Part shown: positions 19,698-29,007 of the stretch, in pieces
How the letters are laid out: every line of letters starts with the position of its first letter
Numbering within the stretch: position 1 is the first letter of the stretch
From: Streptomyces triticisoli
Lineage (GTDB): Bacteria > Actinomycetota > Actinomycetes > Streptomycetales > Streptomycetaceae
Direction: 5' to 3'
NCBI RefSeq assembly: GCF_003270085.1
Contig: NZ_QFDQ01000177.1
Location: 27,007-91,006, forward strand
Length of the DNA stretch: 64,000 nt
Made by a program: the position numbers and the translations under genes
The notes under the pieces: model-generated
The model's input: the letters and a program-made list of their open reading frames with translations, nothing else
Told to the model about the DNA's origin: nothing
The model's database searches: none

Positions 19698-20048
19698 ATG
19701 TCTCACCTGCTCGACTCCGTCGACGCCGCGTCGCTCCGCGAGGACGTCCCGGCCTTCCGCCCGGGCGACACCGTCAACGTCCACGTCCGCGTCATCGAGG
19801 GCAACCGCTCCCGTGTGCAGCAGTTCAAGGGCGTGGTGATCCGCCGCCAGGGCTCCGGCGTGCGCGAGACCTTCACCGTCCGCAAGGTCTCCTTCTCCGT
19901 CGGCGTCGAGCGCACCTTCCCGGTGCACACCCCGATCGTCGAGAAGATCGAGCTGGTCACCAAGGGTGACGTGCGCCGCGCCAAGCTGTACTACCTGCGT
20001 GACCTGCGCGGCAAGGCCGCGAAGATCAGGGAGAAGCGCGAGAGCTGA
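19698..20048 (+). CDS. rplS: 50S ribosomal protein L19
   Basis: A 116-residue L19: [39 protein letters not shown] and a basic tail [18 protein letters not shown] chose ATG 19698 (MSHLLDSVD), which matches the normal length; a GTG at 19671 would add 9 residues (VASAKKADE). The preceding 134 bases after trmD contain GC-rich hairpins. Confidence 0.95.
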   Translation: MSHLLDSVDAASLREDVPAFRPGDTVNVHVRVIEGNRSRVQQFKGVVIRRQGSGVRETFTVRKVSFSVGVERTFPVHTPIVEKIELVTKGDVRRAKLYYLRDLRGKAAKIREKRES

Positions 20049-20092
20049 GCGCCTCCCGGGTTCGGAGCGGGGCCGGATACCATTCGGCCCCG

Positions 20093-20824
20093 ATGGACAC
20101 CGAAGCACAGCCGACGGAGCGCGACCGCTCCTCCCGCCCTTCCGACACCGGAGCCGAGCAGGCTCCGGGGACACGGGGGCCGGAGGACCGGTCGCGTTCG
20201 GCGTTGGTGGCGCGGATCACCGAGTGGCTCCCCGGTGGGCGGATCACCCTGACCGCGCTGATCTGCCTGGTCCTTCTGCTGCTCCTCAACACGTTCGTGG
20301 TGCAACCGTTCCAGATTTCGAGCGGCTCCATGGAGCAGGGGTTGAGGATCGGGGACCGCGTTGCCGTAAACAAGTTGGCGTACCGTTTCGGTGCCGCGCC
20401 GCGGCGCGGCGATGTCGTTGTGTTCGACGGAACCGAGTACTTCGGGGACGCCGACTACATCAAACGCGTTGTGGGTGTAGGGGGGGACCACGTGGTCTGC
20501 TGCGACAAGGACGGGAGGATCCAGGTGAACGGCCGGTCGGTCGACGAGTCGACGTTCCTCCACCCCGGTGACCGCCCCTCCGCGGTGCCGTTCGACGTCG
20601 TGGTGCCCGACGGCACTCTGTTCGTCCTCGGTGACCACCGCGGCGCCTCCAGCGACTCCCGCGACCACCTGGGCTCACCGGGCGGCGGCATGATCCCGGT
20701 CGGTGACGTGGTCGGCCGGGCGGACTGGATCGTCTGGCCCTCCGGTCACTGGGCCCGCCTGCACCGCCCCGACGCCTACGCGCACGTGCCCGTCGCCGGT
20801 CCCGCGGACGGCGCCCATGGGTAG
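20093..20824 (+). CDS. sipW: Type I signal peptidase, SipW-like
   Basis: First of four adjacent leader peptidases, which remove Sec and Tat signal peptides outside the membrane. At 243 residues, a single N-terminal membrane helix (ITLTALICLVLLLLLNTFVV) is followed by the catalytic Ser region SSGSMEQGLRIGDRV, the catalytic Lys region YIKRVVGVGGDHV and box E GDHRGASSDSRD. The ATG directly abuts a hairpin (20069-20092: GGGGCCG/CGGCCCC) and no clear ribosome site is visible, so the transcript may be leaderless or poorly translated. It overlaps sipX by 8 bases. Confidence 0.9.
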   Translation: MDTEAQPTERDRSSRPSDTGAEQAPGTRGPEDRSRSALVARITEWLPGGRITLTALICLVLLLLLNTFVVQPFQISSGSMEQGLRIGDRVAVNKLAYRFGAAPRRGDVVVFDGTEYFGDADYIKRVVGVGGDHVVCCDKDGRIQVNGRSVDESTFLHPGDRPSAVPFDVVVPDGTLFVLGDHRGASSDSRDHLGSPGGGMIPVGDVVGRADWIVWPSGHWARLHRPDAYAHVPVAGPADGAHG

Positions 20825-21908
20825 CCGCGGCAGACCGCGCGGCGTCTCCGCCAACGCCGCCGACAACCTCCTGCCCACCGGGGCGCGGCGAGCCGTCAGT
20901 CCGGCCGGCGGTCGTACCCGCGCGGAGCGGCGCAAGCTGCAGCGCAAGGTCAGGCGCAGGCGCAGGCGCTCCGCGATCCGGGAGATACCGCTCCTCGTCG
21001 GCGTCGCCGTGCTCATAGCCCTGGTGCTGAAGACCTTCCTCGTGCAGGCCTTCGTGATCCCGTCGGGCTCCATGGAGCAGACCATCCAGATCGGCGACCG
21101 GGTCCTGGTCGACAAGTTCACCCCCTGGTTCGGTTCCAAGCCGCAGCGCGGAGACGTCGTCGTCTTCCACGACCCGGGCGGCTGGCTGGCCGGGGAGCAG
21201 ACCGTCAAGAGGGACGACCCCGTCGGCGTCAAACAGGTCAAGCAGGGCCTCACCTTCATCGGCCTGCTGCCCTCCGACGACGAGAAGGACCTCATCAAGC
21301 GGGTCGTCGGCGTTGGCGGGGACCACGTCAAGTGCTGCGACGCACAGGGCAGGGTGACCGTCAACGGCGTTCCCCTGAACGAGGGGGACTACCTCTACCC
21401 CGGCAACGACCCGTCCAGCGCCCCGTTCGAGATCACCGTCCCCCAGGGCCGGCTGTGGGTGATGGGCGACCACCGGGCCAACTCCGCCGACTCGCGCGCC
21501 CACCGGAACACCGCGTACGGCGGCACGGTCTCGGAGGACTCCGTGGTGGGGCGCGCCATGGTCATCGGCTGGCCCATCGGCCGCTGGTCCGTGCTGAAGG
21601 AACCAAAAACCTTCTCAACGGTGTCCGACTCGACGGCTGGGTCGACCGCCGCTCCCCGGGTGTCGCATAGGGTTGCCCAGGACGGTCCGAACGGATCGGT
21701 TCAGCTCCCGAGCCCTGCGGAACTCCCGCTCGTTATGGGAGTGGTGGGCCTGCGCCGGGCATGGTGCGGGCGGCGGCACGGAGTGAGGAGTTGGCGTGGG
21801 GGATGTGGCGGTTGGCGCACGGTCCGGACACGACGGCGAGGAGCACCGCGGACACCCCGTGGAAGCAGCGAGCCGGGCTGTGGACAGCGCCGTGACCCCC
21901 GGGAGTGA
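20817..21908 (+). CDS. sipX: Type I signal peptidase, SipX-like, with long C-terminal tail
   Basis: The protein has 363 residues if read to its stop. One N-terminal helix (IPLLVGVAVLIALVLKTFLV) follows a basic 50-residue cytoplasmic head. The catalytic boxes are PSGSMEQTIQIGDRV, LIKRVVGVGGDHVKC and GDHRANSADSRA. An insertion of ~30 residues (DPVGVKQVKQGLTFIGLL) separates the Ser and Lys boxes. After about residue 270 the sequence is not conserved. It contains a possible weak second helix (LPLVMGVVGL) and then an Arg/Gly-rich tail that overlaps sipY by 113 bases, longer than the ~320 residues I recall for S. lividans SipX. Confidence 0.88.
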   Translation: MGSRGRPRGVSANAADNLLPTGARRAVSPAGGRTRAERRKLQRKVRRRRRRSAIREIPLLVGVAVLIALVLKTFLVQAFVIPSGSMEQTIQIGDRVLVDKFTPWFGSKPQRGDVVVFHDPGGWLAGEQTVKRDDPVGVKQVKQGLTFIGLLPSDDEKDLIKRVVGVGGDHVKCCDAQGRVTVNGVPLNEGDYLYPGNDPSSAPFEITVPQGRLWVMGDHRANSADSRAHRNTAYGGTVSEDSVVGRAMVIGWPIGRWSVLKEPKTFSTVSDSTAGSTAAPRVSHRVAQDGPNGSVQLPSPAELPLVMGVVGLRRAWCGRRHGVRSWRGGCGGWRTVRTRRRGAPRTPRGSSEPGCGQRRDPRE

Positions 21909-22806
21909 GAGCGAAGCGGCCGAGGACGGCACAGTGACGGAGCACAGGCGCGGCGGTGACCGGGGGAGCGGTGGCGGCAGCCCGCAGGGGGCGAAGCCGC
22001 GTTCCTTCTGGAAGGAGCTGCCCATCCTGATCGGTATCGCGCTGGTGCTGGCGCTGCTGATCAAGACCTTCCTCGTGCAGGCGTTCTCGATCCCCTCGGA
22101 CTCGATGCAGAACAGCCTGCAGCGGGGCGACCGGGTCCTGGTCGACAAGCTGACCCCGTGGTTCGGCTCCCAGCCCGAGCGCGGCGAGGTCGTCGTCTTC
22201 CACGACCCGGACAACTGGCTGGCCGGCGAGCCGACGCCCAGGCCCAACGCGCTGCAGACGGTGCTCAGCTGGATCGGCCTGATGCCGTCCGCGGAGGAGA
22301 AGGACCTCATCAAACGTGTCATCGGCGTGGGCGGCGACACCGTCGAGTGCAAGAAGACCGGTCCGCTGCTGGTCAACGGCCACGCGCTGAACGAGCCGTA
22401 CGTCTACCCGGGCAACACGCCGTGCTCCGTCGACGACCAGGGCGGCCAGTTCAAGGTGAAGGTGCCCGAGGGATTCATCTGGGTCATGGGTGACCACCGG
22501 CAGAACTCGCGGGACTCGCGCTACAACCAGAGCGACAAGAACCACGGCATGGTCCCGGTCGAGGAAGTCGTCGGCCGTGCCATCGTCAAGGCCTGGCCGG
22601 TCAACCGCTGGGGCACCCTGCCCGTTCCGGACACCTTCGACCAGCCGGGCATCGGTTCGCAGCCCTCGGCGGCGGGCGCCCTGACGGTGGCCCCCCACGG
22701 CGTGGCCCTGACCGCGGTCGTGCCGGTGGCGCTGTGGCGGCGCAGGCGGGCCGCGAAGGTCCAGGCCGGCACGGGGAACGCGATGACGGCCACGGGGAAC
22801 CGCTGA
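21796..22806 (+). CDS. sipY: Type I signal peptidase, SipY-like
   Basis: A 336-residue signal peptidase with a ~75-residue acidic N-terminal cytoplasmic region, membrane helix LPILIGIALVLALLIKTFLV, Ser box PSDSMQNSLQRGDRV, Lys box LIKRVIGVGGDTVEC and box E GDHRQNSRDSRY. The C-terminus carries a second hydrophobic stretch (GVALTAVVPVALW) before RRRRAAK, so it may span twice, as described for SipY. GTG 21796 follows GAGGAG. Confidence 0.9.
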   Translation: MGDVAVGARSGHDGEEHRGHPVEAASRAVDSAVTPGSESEAAEDGTVTEHRRGGDRGSGGGSPQGAKPRSFWKELPILIGIALVLALLIKTFLVQAFSIPSDSMQNSLQRGDRVLVDKLTPWFGSQPERGEVVVFHDPDNWLAGEPTPRPNALQTVLSWIGLMPSAEEKDLIKRVIGVGGDTVECKKTGPLLVNGHALNEPYVYPGNTPCSVDDQGGQFKVKVPEGFIWVMGDHRQNSRDSRYNQSDKNHGMVPVEEVVGRAIVKAWPVNRWGTLPVPDTFDQPGIGSQPSAAGALTVAPHGVALTAVVPVALWRRRRAAKVQAGTGNAMTATGNR

Positions 22807-22921
22807 ACCACCGGGGCGCCGTCCTCGGCGGGTCCGCTGTGAAACCCCTCGTAAAGGCTCCGGCGGTGGTCGGCAAAGAGGGGCTGCCCCGTCCTGGTAC
22901 CGCCGGGTAGGGTGCGGGTCC

Positions 22922-23698
22922 ATGGGTGGCGAGAGCACGACGCGTACGGCCCCGCGCGGCAGCGGCACAGGCAGGGGCCCGGCAGGCGGCAAGGCCGGAC
23001 AGCGGCTGTCCGGGCTGGCCGTGGCGCTGGGCCTGGCGCTGTTCCTCGGCGGATTCGCGTGGGCGGCGGTGGTCTACCGGCCGTACACGGTGCCCACCAG
23101 TTCGATGGCACCGGCCATCGACATGGGCGCCCGGGTGCTGGCCCAGCGCGTGGACGGCGGCGAGGTGCGCCGCGGTGACGTCGTCGTCTTCCGCGACAGG
23201 ACGTGGGTGCAGAACGCGCCCGTGGTCAAGCGTGTGGTCGCCGTCGGCGGCGACACGGTCTCCTGCTGCAAGCAGGGCAAGCTGACCGTCAACGGCAAGC
23301 AGATCGACGAGCCGTACCTGAAGGGCGGCGCCGCCGATACCGGCGGCTTCCCGGCAGTGGAGGTGCCGAAGGGCCGGCTGTTCCTGCTCGGCGACGAGCG
23401 CCATGGCTCCCTGGACTCCACCGCCCACCTCACGGACGCGGCCGAGGGCACTGTCTCGCGCGACGCCGTGAGCGCCCGGGTCGACGCCGTGGTGTGGCCG
23501 ATGAACGGCATGCTGGAGCGCCCCACCGGCTTCGAGACGCTCGGCGTCCTGTCCCAGCCGGGCCCGCTGCGCACGATGGTCCTGATGATCGTCTCCGGGG
23601 CGGTCCTCGTCCTCGGCGGGGCCGCCTACGGCCCGGTCGCCAAGCTGCTGGGCGGCTCGCGCGCCCGCGCCCGGACGGAGCCCGCCGGTGCCCGCTGA
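22922..23698 (+). CDS. sipZ: Type I signal peptidase, SipZ-like
   Basis: A 258-residue signal peptidase. The N-terminal helix is LSGLAVALGLALFLGGFAWAAVV, the Ser box PTSSMAPAIDMGARV, the Lys box VVKRVVAVGGDTV and box E GDERHGSLDSTAH. A second helix (RTMVLMIVSGAVLVLGGAAYG) lies at the C-terminus. It is 115 bases after sipY with its own TAGGGT (-10-like) at 22908-22913, and overlaps the NUDIX gene, so it probably starts a second operon, as reported in S. lividans. Confidence 0.9.
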   Translation: MGGESTTRTAPRGSGTGRGPAGGKAGQRLSGLAVALGLALFLGGFAWAAVVYRPYTVPTSSMAPAIDMGARVLAQRVDGGEVRRGDVVVFRDRTWVQNAPVVKRVVAVGGDTVSCCKQGKLTVNGKQIDEPYLKGGAADTGGFPAVEVPKGRLFLLGDERHGSLDSTAHLTDAAEGTVSRDAVSARVDAVVWPMNGMLERPTGFETLGVLSQPGPLRTMVLMIVSGAVLVLGGAAYGPVAKLLGGSRARARTEPAGAR

Positions 23699-24200
23699 GG
23701 TGGTGGACATGCTCGAGGACGGACTGCGCAAGGTGGCGCGGGTGGTCCTGCTCGACCCCGCGGACCGCATCCTGCTGCTGCACGGCCACGAGCCGGACGA
23801 CCCGGCCGACGACTGGTGGTTCACGCCCGGCGGCGGCCTGGAGGGCGCCGAGACGCGCGAGGAGGCGGCCCTGCGGGAACTCGCGGAGGAGACCGGCATC
23901 ACCGAGGTCGAGCTCGGCCCGGTGCTGTGGCGCCGCAGGTGTTCGTTCCCGTTCGCGGGCCGACGCTGGGACCAGGACGAGTGGTACTACCTGGCCCGTA
24001 CGGACCGGACGGCGATCGCGGCCACGGCCCTGACCGAGCTGGAGCGGCGCAGTGTCGCCGGAGCGCGCTGGTGGACGTGTCAGGAACTGATCCGGGCACA
24101 TGAGACGGTGTATCCGACCAGACTCGCCGAGCTGCTGCGCACACTGCTCGACGAAGGTCCCCCGGCCGGGCCCGTGGTGCTGGACACGGAGATTGTCTAG
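23688..24200 (+). CDS. NUDIX hydrolase
   Basis: A 170-residue NUDIX protein. The complete NUDIX box GX5EX7REUXEEXGU appears as GGGLEGAETREEAALRELAE then ETGI (about residues 45-68). The substrate cannot be predicted; a nucleoside diphosphate derivative is expected. GTG 23688 overlaps the 3' end of sipZ by 11 bases, so translation is coupled. Confidence 0.88.
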   Translation: MPAEVVDMLEDGLRKVARVVLLDPADRILLLHGHEPDDPADDWWFTPGGGLEGAETREEAALRELAEETGITEVELGPVLWRRRCSFPFAGRRWDQDEWYYLARTDRTAIAATALTELERRSVAGARWWTCQELIRAHETVYPTRLAELLRTLLDEGPPAGPVVLDTEIV

Positions 24201-24256
24201 CGGCTCACGGGACTGGCGCACAATGGTGGGACCGCACGGCTGAAGGGGAACATGCC

Positions 24257-24565
24257 ATGAGCGCCGAGGATCTCGAAAAGTACGAGACCGAGATGGAGCT
24301 CAAGCTCTACCGGGAGTACCGCGATGTCGTCGGTCTGTTCAAATACGTGATCGAGACCGAGCGGCGCTTCTACCTCACCAATGACTACGAGATGCAGGTC
24401 CACTCGGTCCAGGGTGAGGTGTTCTTCGAGGTGTCGATGGCCGACGCCTGGGTGTGGGACATGTACCGGCCGGCCCGGTTCGTGAAGCAGGTACGCGTCC
24501 TGACGTTCAAGGACGTGAACATCGAGGAGTTGAACAAGACCGACCTGGAGCTGCCCGGCGGGTGA
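24257..24565 (+). CDS. DUF2469 family protein
   Basis: A 102-residue soluble protein, [20 protein letters not shown] through [20 protein letters not shown], matching the actinobacterial DUF2469 family. Across actinobacteria it is kept near signal peptidase, rnhB and yraN genes; its function is unknown. An AAGGGG ribosome site lies 15 to 10 bases before ATG 24257. It is strongly conserved in sequence, which argues for an essential or housekeeping role. Confidence 0.9.
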   Translation: MSAEDLEKYETEMELKLYREYRDVVGLFKYVIETERRFYLTNDYEMQVHSVQGEVFFEVSMADAWVWDMYRPARFVKQVRVLTFKDVNIEELNKTDLELPGG

Positions 24566-24612
24566 GGGCGGCCGGTCGTCGTCACTCTGTGTCGCTCGTG
24601 TGGGTGACCGAG

Positions 24613-24621
24613 TTGTCCACA
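24613..24621. promoter_or_regulatory. DnaA box (TTGTCCACA) upstream of yraN
   Basis: A perfect match to the preferred Streptomyces DnaA box TTGTCCACA, 75 bases before the yraN start. The following ACCGGCGAGT is shared with the reverse complement of the rpsB upstream boxes (30485-30511). Confidence 0.5.
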
Positions 24622-24695
24622 ACCGGCGAGTAACCCACCAAGATCCACTCGGTCGGGGTGAATGCGTGACCGTTGGCGCCGGAGGTGGTGCCGAC

Positions 24696-25067
24696 ATGAA
24701 GACCCATCAGGCACGCAGCGCACTCGGCAGGTACGGAGAAGGGCTGGCCGCCCGCCGGCTGGCCCAGGCCGGCATGAGGGTCCTGGAGCGCAACTGGCGC
24801 TGCGGCAGGACCGGTGAGATCGACATCGTGGCCCGGGACGGCGACGTCCTGGTCGTCTGCGAGGTGAAGACCCGCAGGGAGGGCCTCTTCGAGCATCCGA
24901 TGGCCGCGGTCACCCCGGAGAAGGCCGAGCGGCTGCGCGGCCTGGCCGAACGCTGGATCCAGTCCCATGGAGGGGCGCCACCCGGAGGCGTCCGCATCGA
25001 CGTGGTCGGCGTTCTGCTGCCCCGGCGCGGGGCGCCCGTCGTCGAGCACGTACGGGGGGCGGCCTGA
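24696..25067 (+). CDS. UPF0102 (YraN) nuclease-fold protein
   Basis: A 123-residue member of the UPF0102/YraN family, a restriction endonuclease-like fold. The core is [39 protein letters not shown] and [10 protein letters not shown] (E-x-D and E-x-K catalytic-type motifs). ATG 24696 has GGAGGTGG 8 bases upstream. It is first in a yraN-comM-dprA operon, an order conserved in many bacteria that suggests a role in DNA uptake or processing. Confidence 0.9.
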   Translation: MKTHQARSALGRYGEGLAARRLAQAGMRVLERNWRCGRTGEIDIVARDGDVLVVCEVKTRREGLFEHPMAAVTPEKAERLRGLAERWIQSHGGAPPGGVRIDVVGVLLPRRGAPVVEHVRGAA

Positions 25068-26692
25068 TGGGGTTCGCGCGTACGTGCTCCGTGGCCCTCG
25101 TCGGCGTCGAGGGCGTGGTCGTCGAGGTCCAGGCCGACCTCGAACCGGGCGTCGCCGCGTTCACCCTGGTGGGCCTGCCGGACAAGAGCCTGACCGAGAG
25201 CCGGGACCGGGTGCGGGCGGCGGTGGTCAACTCCGGCGGCGAATGGCCGCAGAAGAAACTCACCGTCGGACTCAGCCCGGCCTCGGTGCCCAAGGCGGGC
25301 AGCGGCTTCGACCTGGCCGTGGCCTGCGCGGTGCTCGGCGCCGCCGAGCGGATCGACCCCCGGGTGCTCGCCGACCTCGTCATGATCGGCGAACTCGGCC
25401 TGGACGGCCGGGTCAGGCCCGTCCGGGGCATCCTGCCGGCGGTGCTGGCCGCCACGGACGCCGGATACGAGCAGGTGGTCGTGCCCGAGTGCGCCGCCGC
25501 CGAGGCCGCGCTGGTGCCCGGCGTCTCCGTGCTCGGCATCCGCAGCCTGCGGCAGCTGATCGCCGTGCTGACCGACGAACCGGTGCCCGAGGAACACCCG
25601 GACGAACACGGCCGCCCCGATCCCCTCCTCGCCGGTCTGCGCGTGCCCGGCACGGGCGCGGCTGCCGGCATGCACAGCGTGGGCGCCGCCCAGCACGACC
25701 AGGAACACGACCTCGCCGACGTCGTGGGCCAGACCTCCGCCCGCACGGCGGTGGAGGTCGCCGCGGCCGGCGGACACCACCTGTTCCTCGAAGGGCCGCC
25801 CGGCGCGGGCAAGACCATGCTCGCCGAGCGGCTGCCCGCGGTCCTGCCCCGGCTCGCCCGGCAGGAGTCCCTGGAGGTCACGGCGATCCACTCGGTGGCC
25901 GGACTCCTGCCGCCGGGCAAACCGCTGATCGACCTCGCCCCCTACTGCGCCCCGCACCACTCGGCCACCATGCAGGCCCTCGTCGGAGGCGGCCCCGGCA
26001 TGGCACGGCCCGGTGCCGTCTCCCTCGCCCACCGGGGCGTTCTCTTTCTGGACGAGACTCCCGAGTTCAGCAGCCACGCCCTCGATGCCCTGCGCCAGCC
26101 CCTGGAGGCGGGCCATGTGGTGATCGCCCGCAGCGCCGGAGTCGTGCGGTTCCCGGCCAGGTTCCTGATGGTCCTCGCCGCCAACCCGTGTCCCTGCGGC
26201 CGATTCTCGCAACGGGACAACCTGTGCGAGTGCCCGCCCTCGGCGATCCGCCGCTACCAGGCCCGACTGTCCGGCCCACTGCTCGACCGGGTCGACCTGC
26301 GCGTCGAGGTCGACCCCGTCACCCGCTCCGAGCTCGCCCGGCGCGGTGCCCGGGGCGAGGCCACGGCGACGGTCGCCGACCGGGTCCGGGCCGCCCGGGA
26401 ACGCGCGGCGGCGCGCCTTGAGGGAACGCCGTGGCGGACCAACAGCGAAGTCCCCGGCCGAGAACTGCGCAGCCGCTGGCACGCGGCCGCCGGAGCGATG
26501 GAGGAGGCCGAACGCAGCCTGGAGCGCGGCGTCCTCACCGCCCGTGGCCTCGACCGCGTCCTGCGGGTCGCCTGGACGGTCGCCGACCTCGTCGGCCACG
26601 ACCGTCCCGACGCCACGGACGTCGCCCTGGCGCTGCAACTGCGCACCGGAGTACCACGCGGTGTGCCCATGGCGATCGGGGCACTGGCGTGA
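25067..26692 (+). CDS. comM: YifB/ComM Mg-chelatase-like AAA ATPase
   Basis: A 541-residue ComM/YifB protein: an N-terminal Lon-protease-like domain (GVEGVVVEVQADLEPGVAAF, GLPDKSLTESRDRVRAA), then the AAA module with Walker A EGPPGAGKTMLAERL (~245) and Walker B GVLFLDETPEFS, and a C-terminal ChlI-type domain with CPCGRFSQRDNLCECPPSAI, a four-Cys cluster. In naturally competent bacteria ComM helps branch migration of incoming DNA. ATG overlaps the yraN stop (TGATG). Confidence 0.93.
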   Translation: MGFARTCSVALVGVEGVVVEVQADLEPGVAAFTLVGLPDKSLTESRDRVRAAVVNSGGEWPQKKLTVGLSPASVPKAGSGFDLAVACAVLGAAERIDPRVLADLVMIGELGLDGRVRPVRGILPAVLAATDAGYEQVVVPECAAAEAALVPGVSVLGIRSLRQLIAVLTDEPVPEEHPDEHGRPDPLLAGLRVPGTGAAAGMHSVGAAQHDQEHDLADVVGQTSARTAVEVAAAGGHHLFLEGPPGAGKTMLAERLPAVLPRLARQESLEVTAIHSVAGLLPPGKPLIDLAPYCAPHHSATMQALVGGGPGMARPGAVSLAHRGVLFLDETPEFSSHALDALRQPLEAGHVVIARSAGVVRFPARFLMVLAANPCPCGRFSQRDNLCECPPSAIRRYQARLSGPLLDRVDLRVEVDPVTRSELARRGARGEATATVADRVRAARERAAARLEGTPWRTNSEVPGRELRSRWHAAAGAMEEAERSLERGVLTARGLDRVLRVAWTVADLVGHDRPDATDVALALQLRTGVPRGVPMAIGALA

Positions 26693-27849
26693 GCCCCCCG
26701 GCCGGACCCGACCGCGAACTGCTCGCCCGGGTCTTCCTCAGCCGGGTCCTCGAGCCCGGCGACGAGGTCGGCGGGCGGTGGCTGAGGGAGCTCGGGGCCG
26801 ATGAGGTGGTCCGGCGGCTGCGGGACGGGACACCGCGGCTCGCCGGGGTGTCGGACAAGCGGTGGGCGGGACTGTGCGCGCGGGCGGCCCTGACCGAACC
26901 CGAACGGGACCTCGCCCTCGCACACGAGGCCGGGGTGCGGTTCGTGCACCCCGGCGACATCGAGTGGCCCGCTCAGCTCGACGACCTCGGAGACGGCCGC
27001 CCCACGGGACTGTGGGTACGCGGCCGGCCCAGCCTGCGGATATGGGCGCTGCGCTCGGTCGCCGTGGTCGGTGCCCGCGCCTGCACCCAGTACGGCGCCC
27101 ACATGGCCGCCACCCTCGCCGCCGGCCTCGCCGAACACGGCTGGGTGGTGGTCTCCGGCGGCGCCTACGGAGTCGACGGCGCCGCCCACCGCGGCGCGCT
27201 CGGCGCAGGCGGCGCCACCGTCGCCGTCCTGGCCTGCGGCGTCGACCGGCCCTACCCGCGCGGGCACACCGAGTTGATCACCAGGATCGCGCAGCAGGGC
27301 CTGGTCGTCGGAGAGCTGCCGCCCGGTGACCACCCGACACCGAGCAGATTCATCGTCCGCAACCGGGTCATCGCGGCGCTCACCCGGGGCACCGTGGTCG
27401 TCGAGGCGGCCTACCGCAGCGGATCGCTGGTCACCGTGCGGGCGGCGCAGCGGCTGGGCCGCCACACCATGGGGGTGCCCGGACCGGCCACCAGCGCGCT
27501 CTCCGCCGGCGTCCACGAACTCCTGCGCAGCGGGGCCACGCTGGTCACCGACGCCGCGGAAGTCGTCGAGCTGGTCGGCGCCATGGGCGAACTCGCCCCC
27601 GACCGGCGCGGCCCCGTGCTCCCGCGCGACCTGCTGGAACCCGATGCCCGGCAGGTCCTGGCCGCGCTGCCCGCCCGCGGCGCGGCAACGCCGGCCGAGA
27701 TCGCCCGCGGTGCCCGGACGACCCCGGACGACGTGATCGCGAGACTGTACGAACTCCGATCGCTCGGTTACGTCGAACGACTCGGCGAGGGATGGAAGTT
27801 GACACGCCAGGCGGTGGTCTCGGCCCGGGCGGGCCGGGACGGATGCTGA
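26689..27849 (+). CDS. dprA: DNA-processing protein DprA
   Basis: DprA binds incoming single-stranded DNA and loads RecA. This 386-residue copy has an N-terminal helical region, the Rossmann domain with RSVAVVGARACTQYG, VVSGGAYGVDGAAHRGAL, SRFIVRNRVIAALTRGTVVV and AAYRSGSLVTVRAA, and a C-terminal winged-helix part (PADIARG-like: TPAEIARGARTTPDDVIARL). GTG 26689 overlaps the comM stop (GTGA). Confidence 0.93.
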   Translation: MSPPAGPDRELLARVFLSRVLEPGDEVGGRWLRELGADEVVRRLRDGTPRLAGVSDKRWAGLCARAALTEPERDLALAHEAGVRFVHPGDIEWPAQLDDLGDGRPTGLWVRGRPSLRIWALRSVAVVGARACTQYGAHMAATLAAGLAEHGWVVVSGGAYGVDGAAHRGALGAGGATVAVLACGVDRPYPRGHTELITRIAQQGLVVGELPPGDHPTPSRFIVRNRVIAALTRGTVVVEAAYRSGSLVTVRAAQRLGRHTMGVPGPATSALSAGVHELLRSGATLVTDAAEVVELVGAMGELAPDRRGPVLPRDLLEPDARQVLAALPARGAATPAEIARGARTTPDDVIARLYELRSLGYVERLGEGWKLTRQAVVSARAGRDGC

Positions 27850-28113
27850 CCGAGCGTGTTCGACCGTCCGGGGGAATCCCGGACTGCTCCGGGGATTCCC
27901 GCAGTTGGGCGTTTTTCCCGATCACCGAGGGTGACGACGGTGACCCGGCGGGGCGCACAGCGGAACGAATCTGCGCACGCTTCACGCCCCGCCGTTCGCG
28001 CACCGCGACACTCCAGTCACGCTACGCTCACGTGGTTCCGACCAGAGAGACGATCCCGACCGACAGCTCATCCAGACGCCCGCACTCCACGGCAGAACGG
28101 CACAAGGCGACGA
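27850..28113. other. dprA-whiG intergenic region
   Basis: These 264 bases hold the whiG promoter region and no recognisable gene. GC is lower than in the flanking genes around 27890-27930. In S. coelicolor, as I recall, foreign genes occupy the matching interval; here it is empty. Confidence 0.4.
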
Positions 28114-28956
28114 ATGCCCCAGCACACCTCCGGACCCGACCGGGCGGCGATTCCCCCAGCCGCCCGTGACGGTGGCAGCGTGCGGCCGCCCGCTCCCTCG
28201 ACGCTCGACGAGCTGTGGCGGTCGTACAAGGCGACGGGGGACGACCGGCTGCGGGAGCAGCTGATCCTGCACTACTCGCCGCTCGTCAAGTACGTCGCCG
28301 GCCGGGTGAGCGTCGGCCTGCCGCCCAACGTGGAGCAGGCCGACTTCGTCTCCTCCGGGGTCTTCGGGCTCATCGACGCGATCGAGAAGTTCGACATCGA
28401 CCGGGAGATCAAGTTCGAGACCTACGCGATCACCCGGATCCGGGGCGCGATGATCGACGAGCTGCGGGCGCTGGACTGGATCCCTCGGTCGGTGCGGCAG
28501 AAGGCGCGCAACGTCGAGCGGGCCTACGCGACCCTGGAGGCTCGGCTGCGACGCACCCCGACCGAGGGTGAGGTGGCCGCCGAGATGGGCATCCCGGTGG
28601 ACGAACTGCACGCCGTCTTCAGTCAGTTGTCGCTGGCCAACGTGGTGGCGCTGGAGGAGCTGCTGCACGTCGGCGGCGAGGGCGGGGACCGGCTGAGCCT
28701 CATGGACACCCTGGAGGACACCGCCGCCGACAACCCGGTGGAGGTGGCCGAGGACCGGGAGCTGCGCCGGTTCCTGGCCCGGGCGATCAACACGCTGCCC
28801 GACCGGGAGAAGACCGTCGTCACGCTGTACTACTACGAAGGCCTCACGCTGGCCGAGATCGGTAACGTGCTCGGGGTGACCGAGAGCCGGGTCAGCCAGA
28901 TCCACACCAAGTCGGTGCTGCAGCTGCGCGCCAAGCTGGCGAGCTTCGGACGCTGA
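28114..28956 (+). CDS. whiG: Sporulation sigma factor WhiG
   Basis: WhiG is the sigma28 (FliA)-like factor that commits aerial hyphae to sporulation through whiH and whiI. The protein is 280 residues, the expected length. Region 2 holds [20 protein letters not shown] and [20 protein letters not shown]; region 3 [18 protein letters not shown]; region 4 [19 protein letters not shown] and [23 protein letters not shown] 28114 follows AAGGCGACGA. It is transcribed alone. Confidence 0.96.
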   Translation: MPQHTSGPDRAAIPPAARDGGSVRPPAPSTLDELWRSYKATGDDRLREQLILHYSPLVKYVAGRVSVGLPPNVEQADFVSSGVFGLIDAIEKFDIDREIKFETYAITRIRGAMIDELRALDWIPRSVRQKARNVERAYATLEARLRRTPTEGEVAAEMGIPVDELHAVFSQLSLANVVALEELLHVGGEGGDRLSLMDTLEDTAADNPVEVAEDRELRRFLARAINTLPDREKTVVTLYYYEGLTLAEIGNVLGVTESRVSQIHTKSVLQLRAKLASFGR

Positions 28957-29007
28957 CCCGGCCGGAGTGCCTCCCGGGGCGGGTGGCGCGTCCGTACAGT
29001 GGTCGAC

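Noticed and set aside
27850..28113. Site of an integrated element between dprA and whiG
   Set aside because: No attachment repeat or integrase remnant is visible; the interval is a short promoter region.
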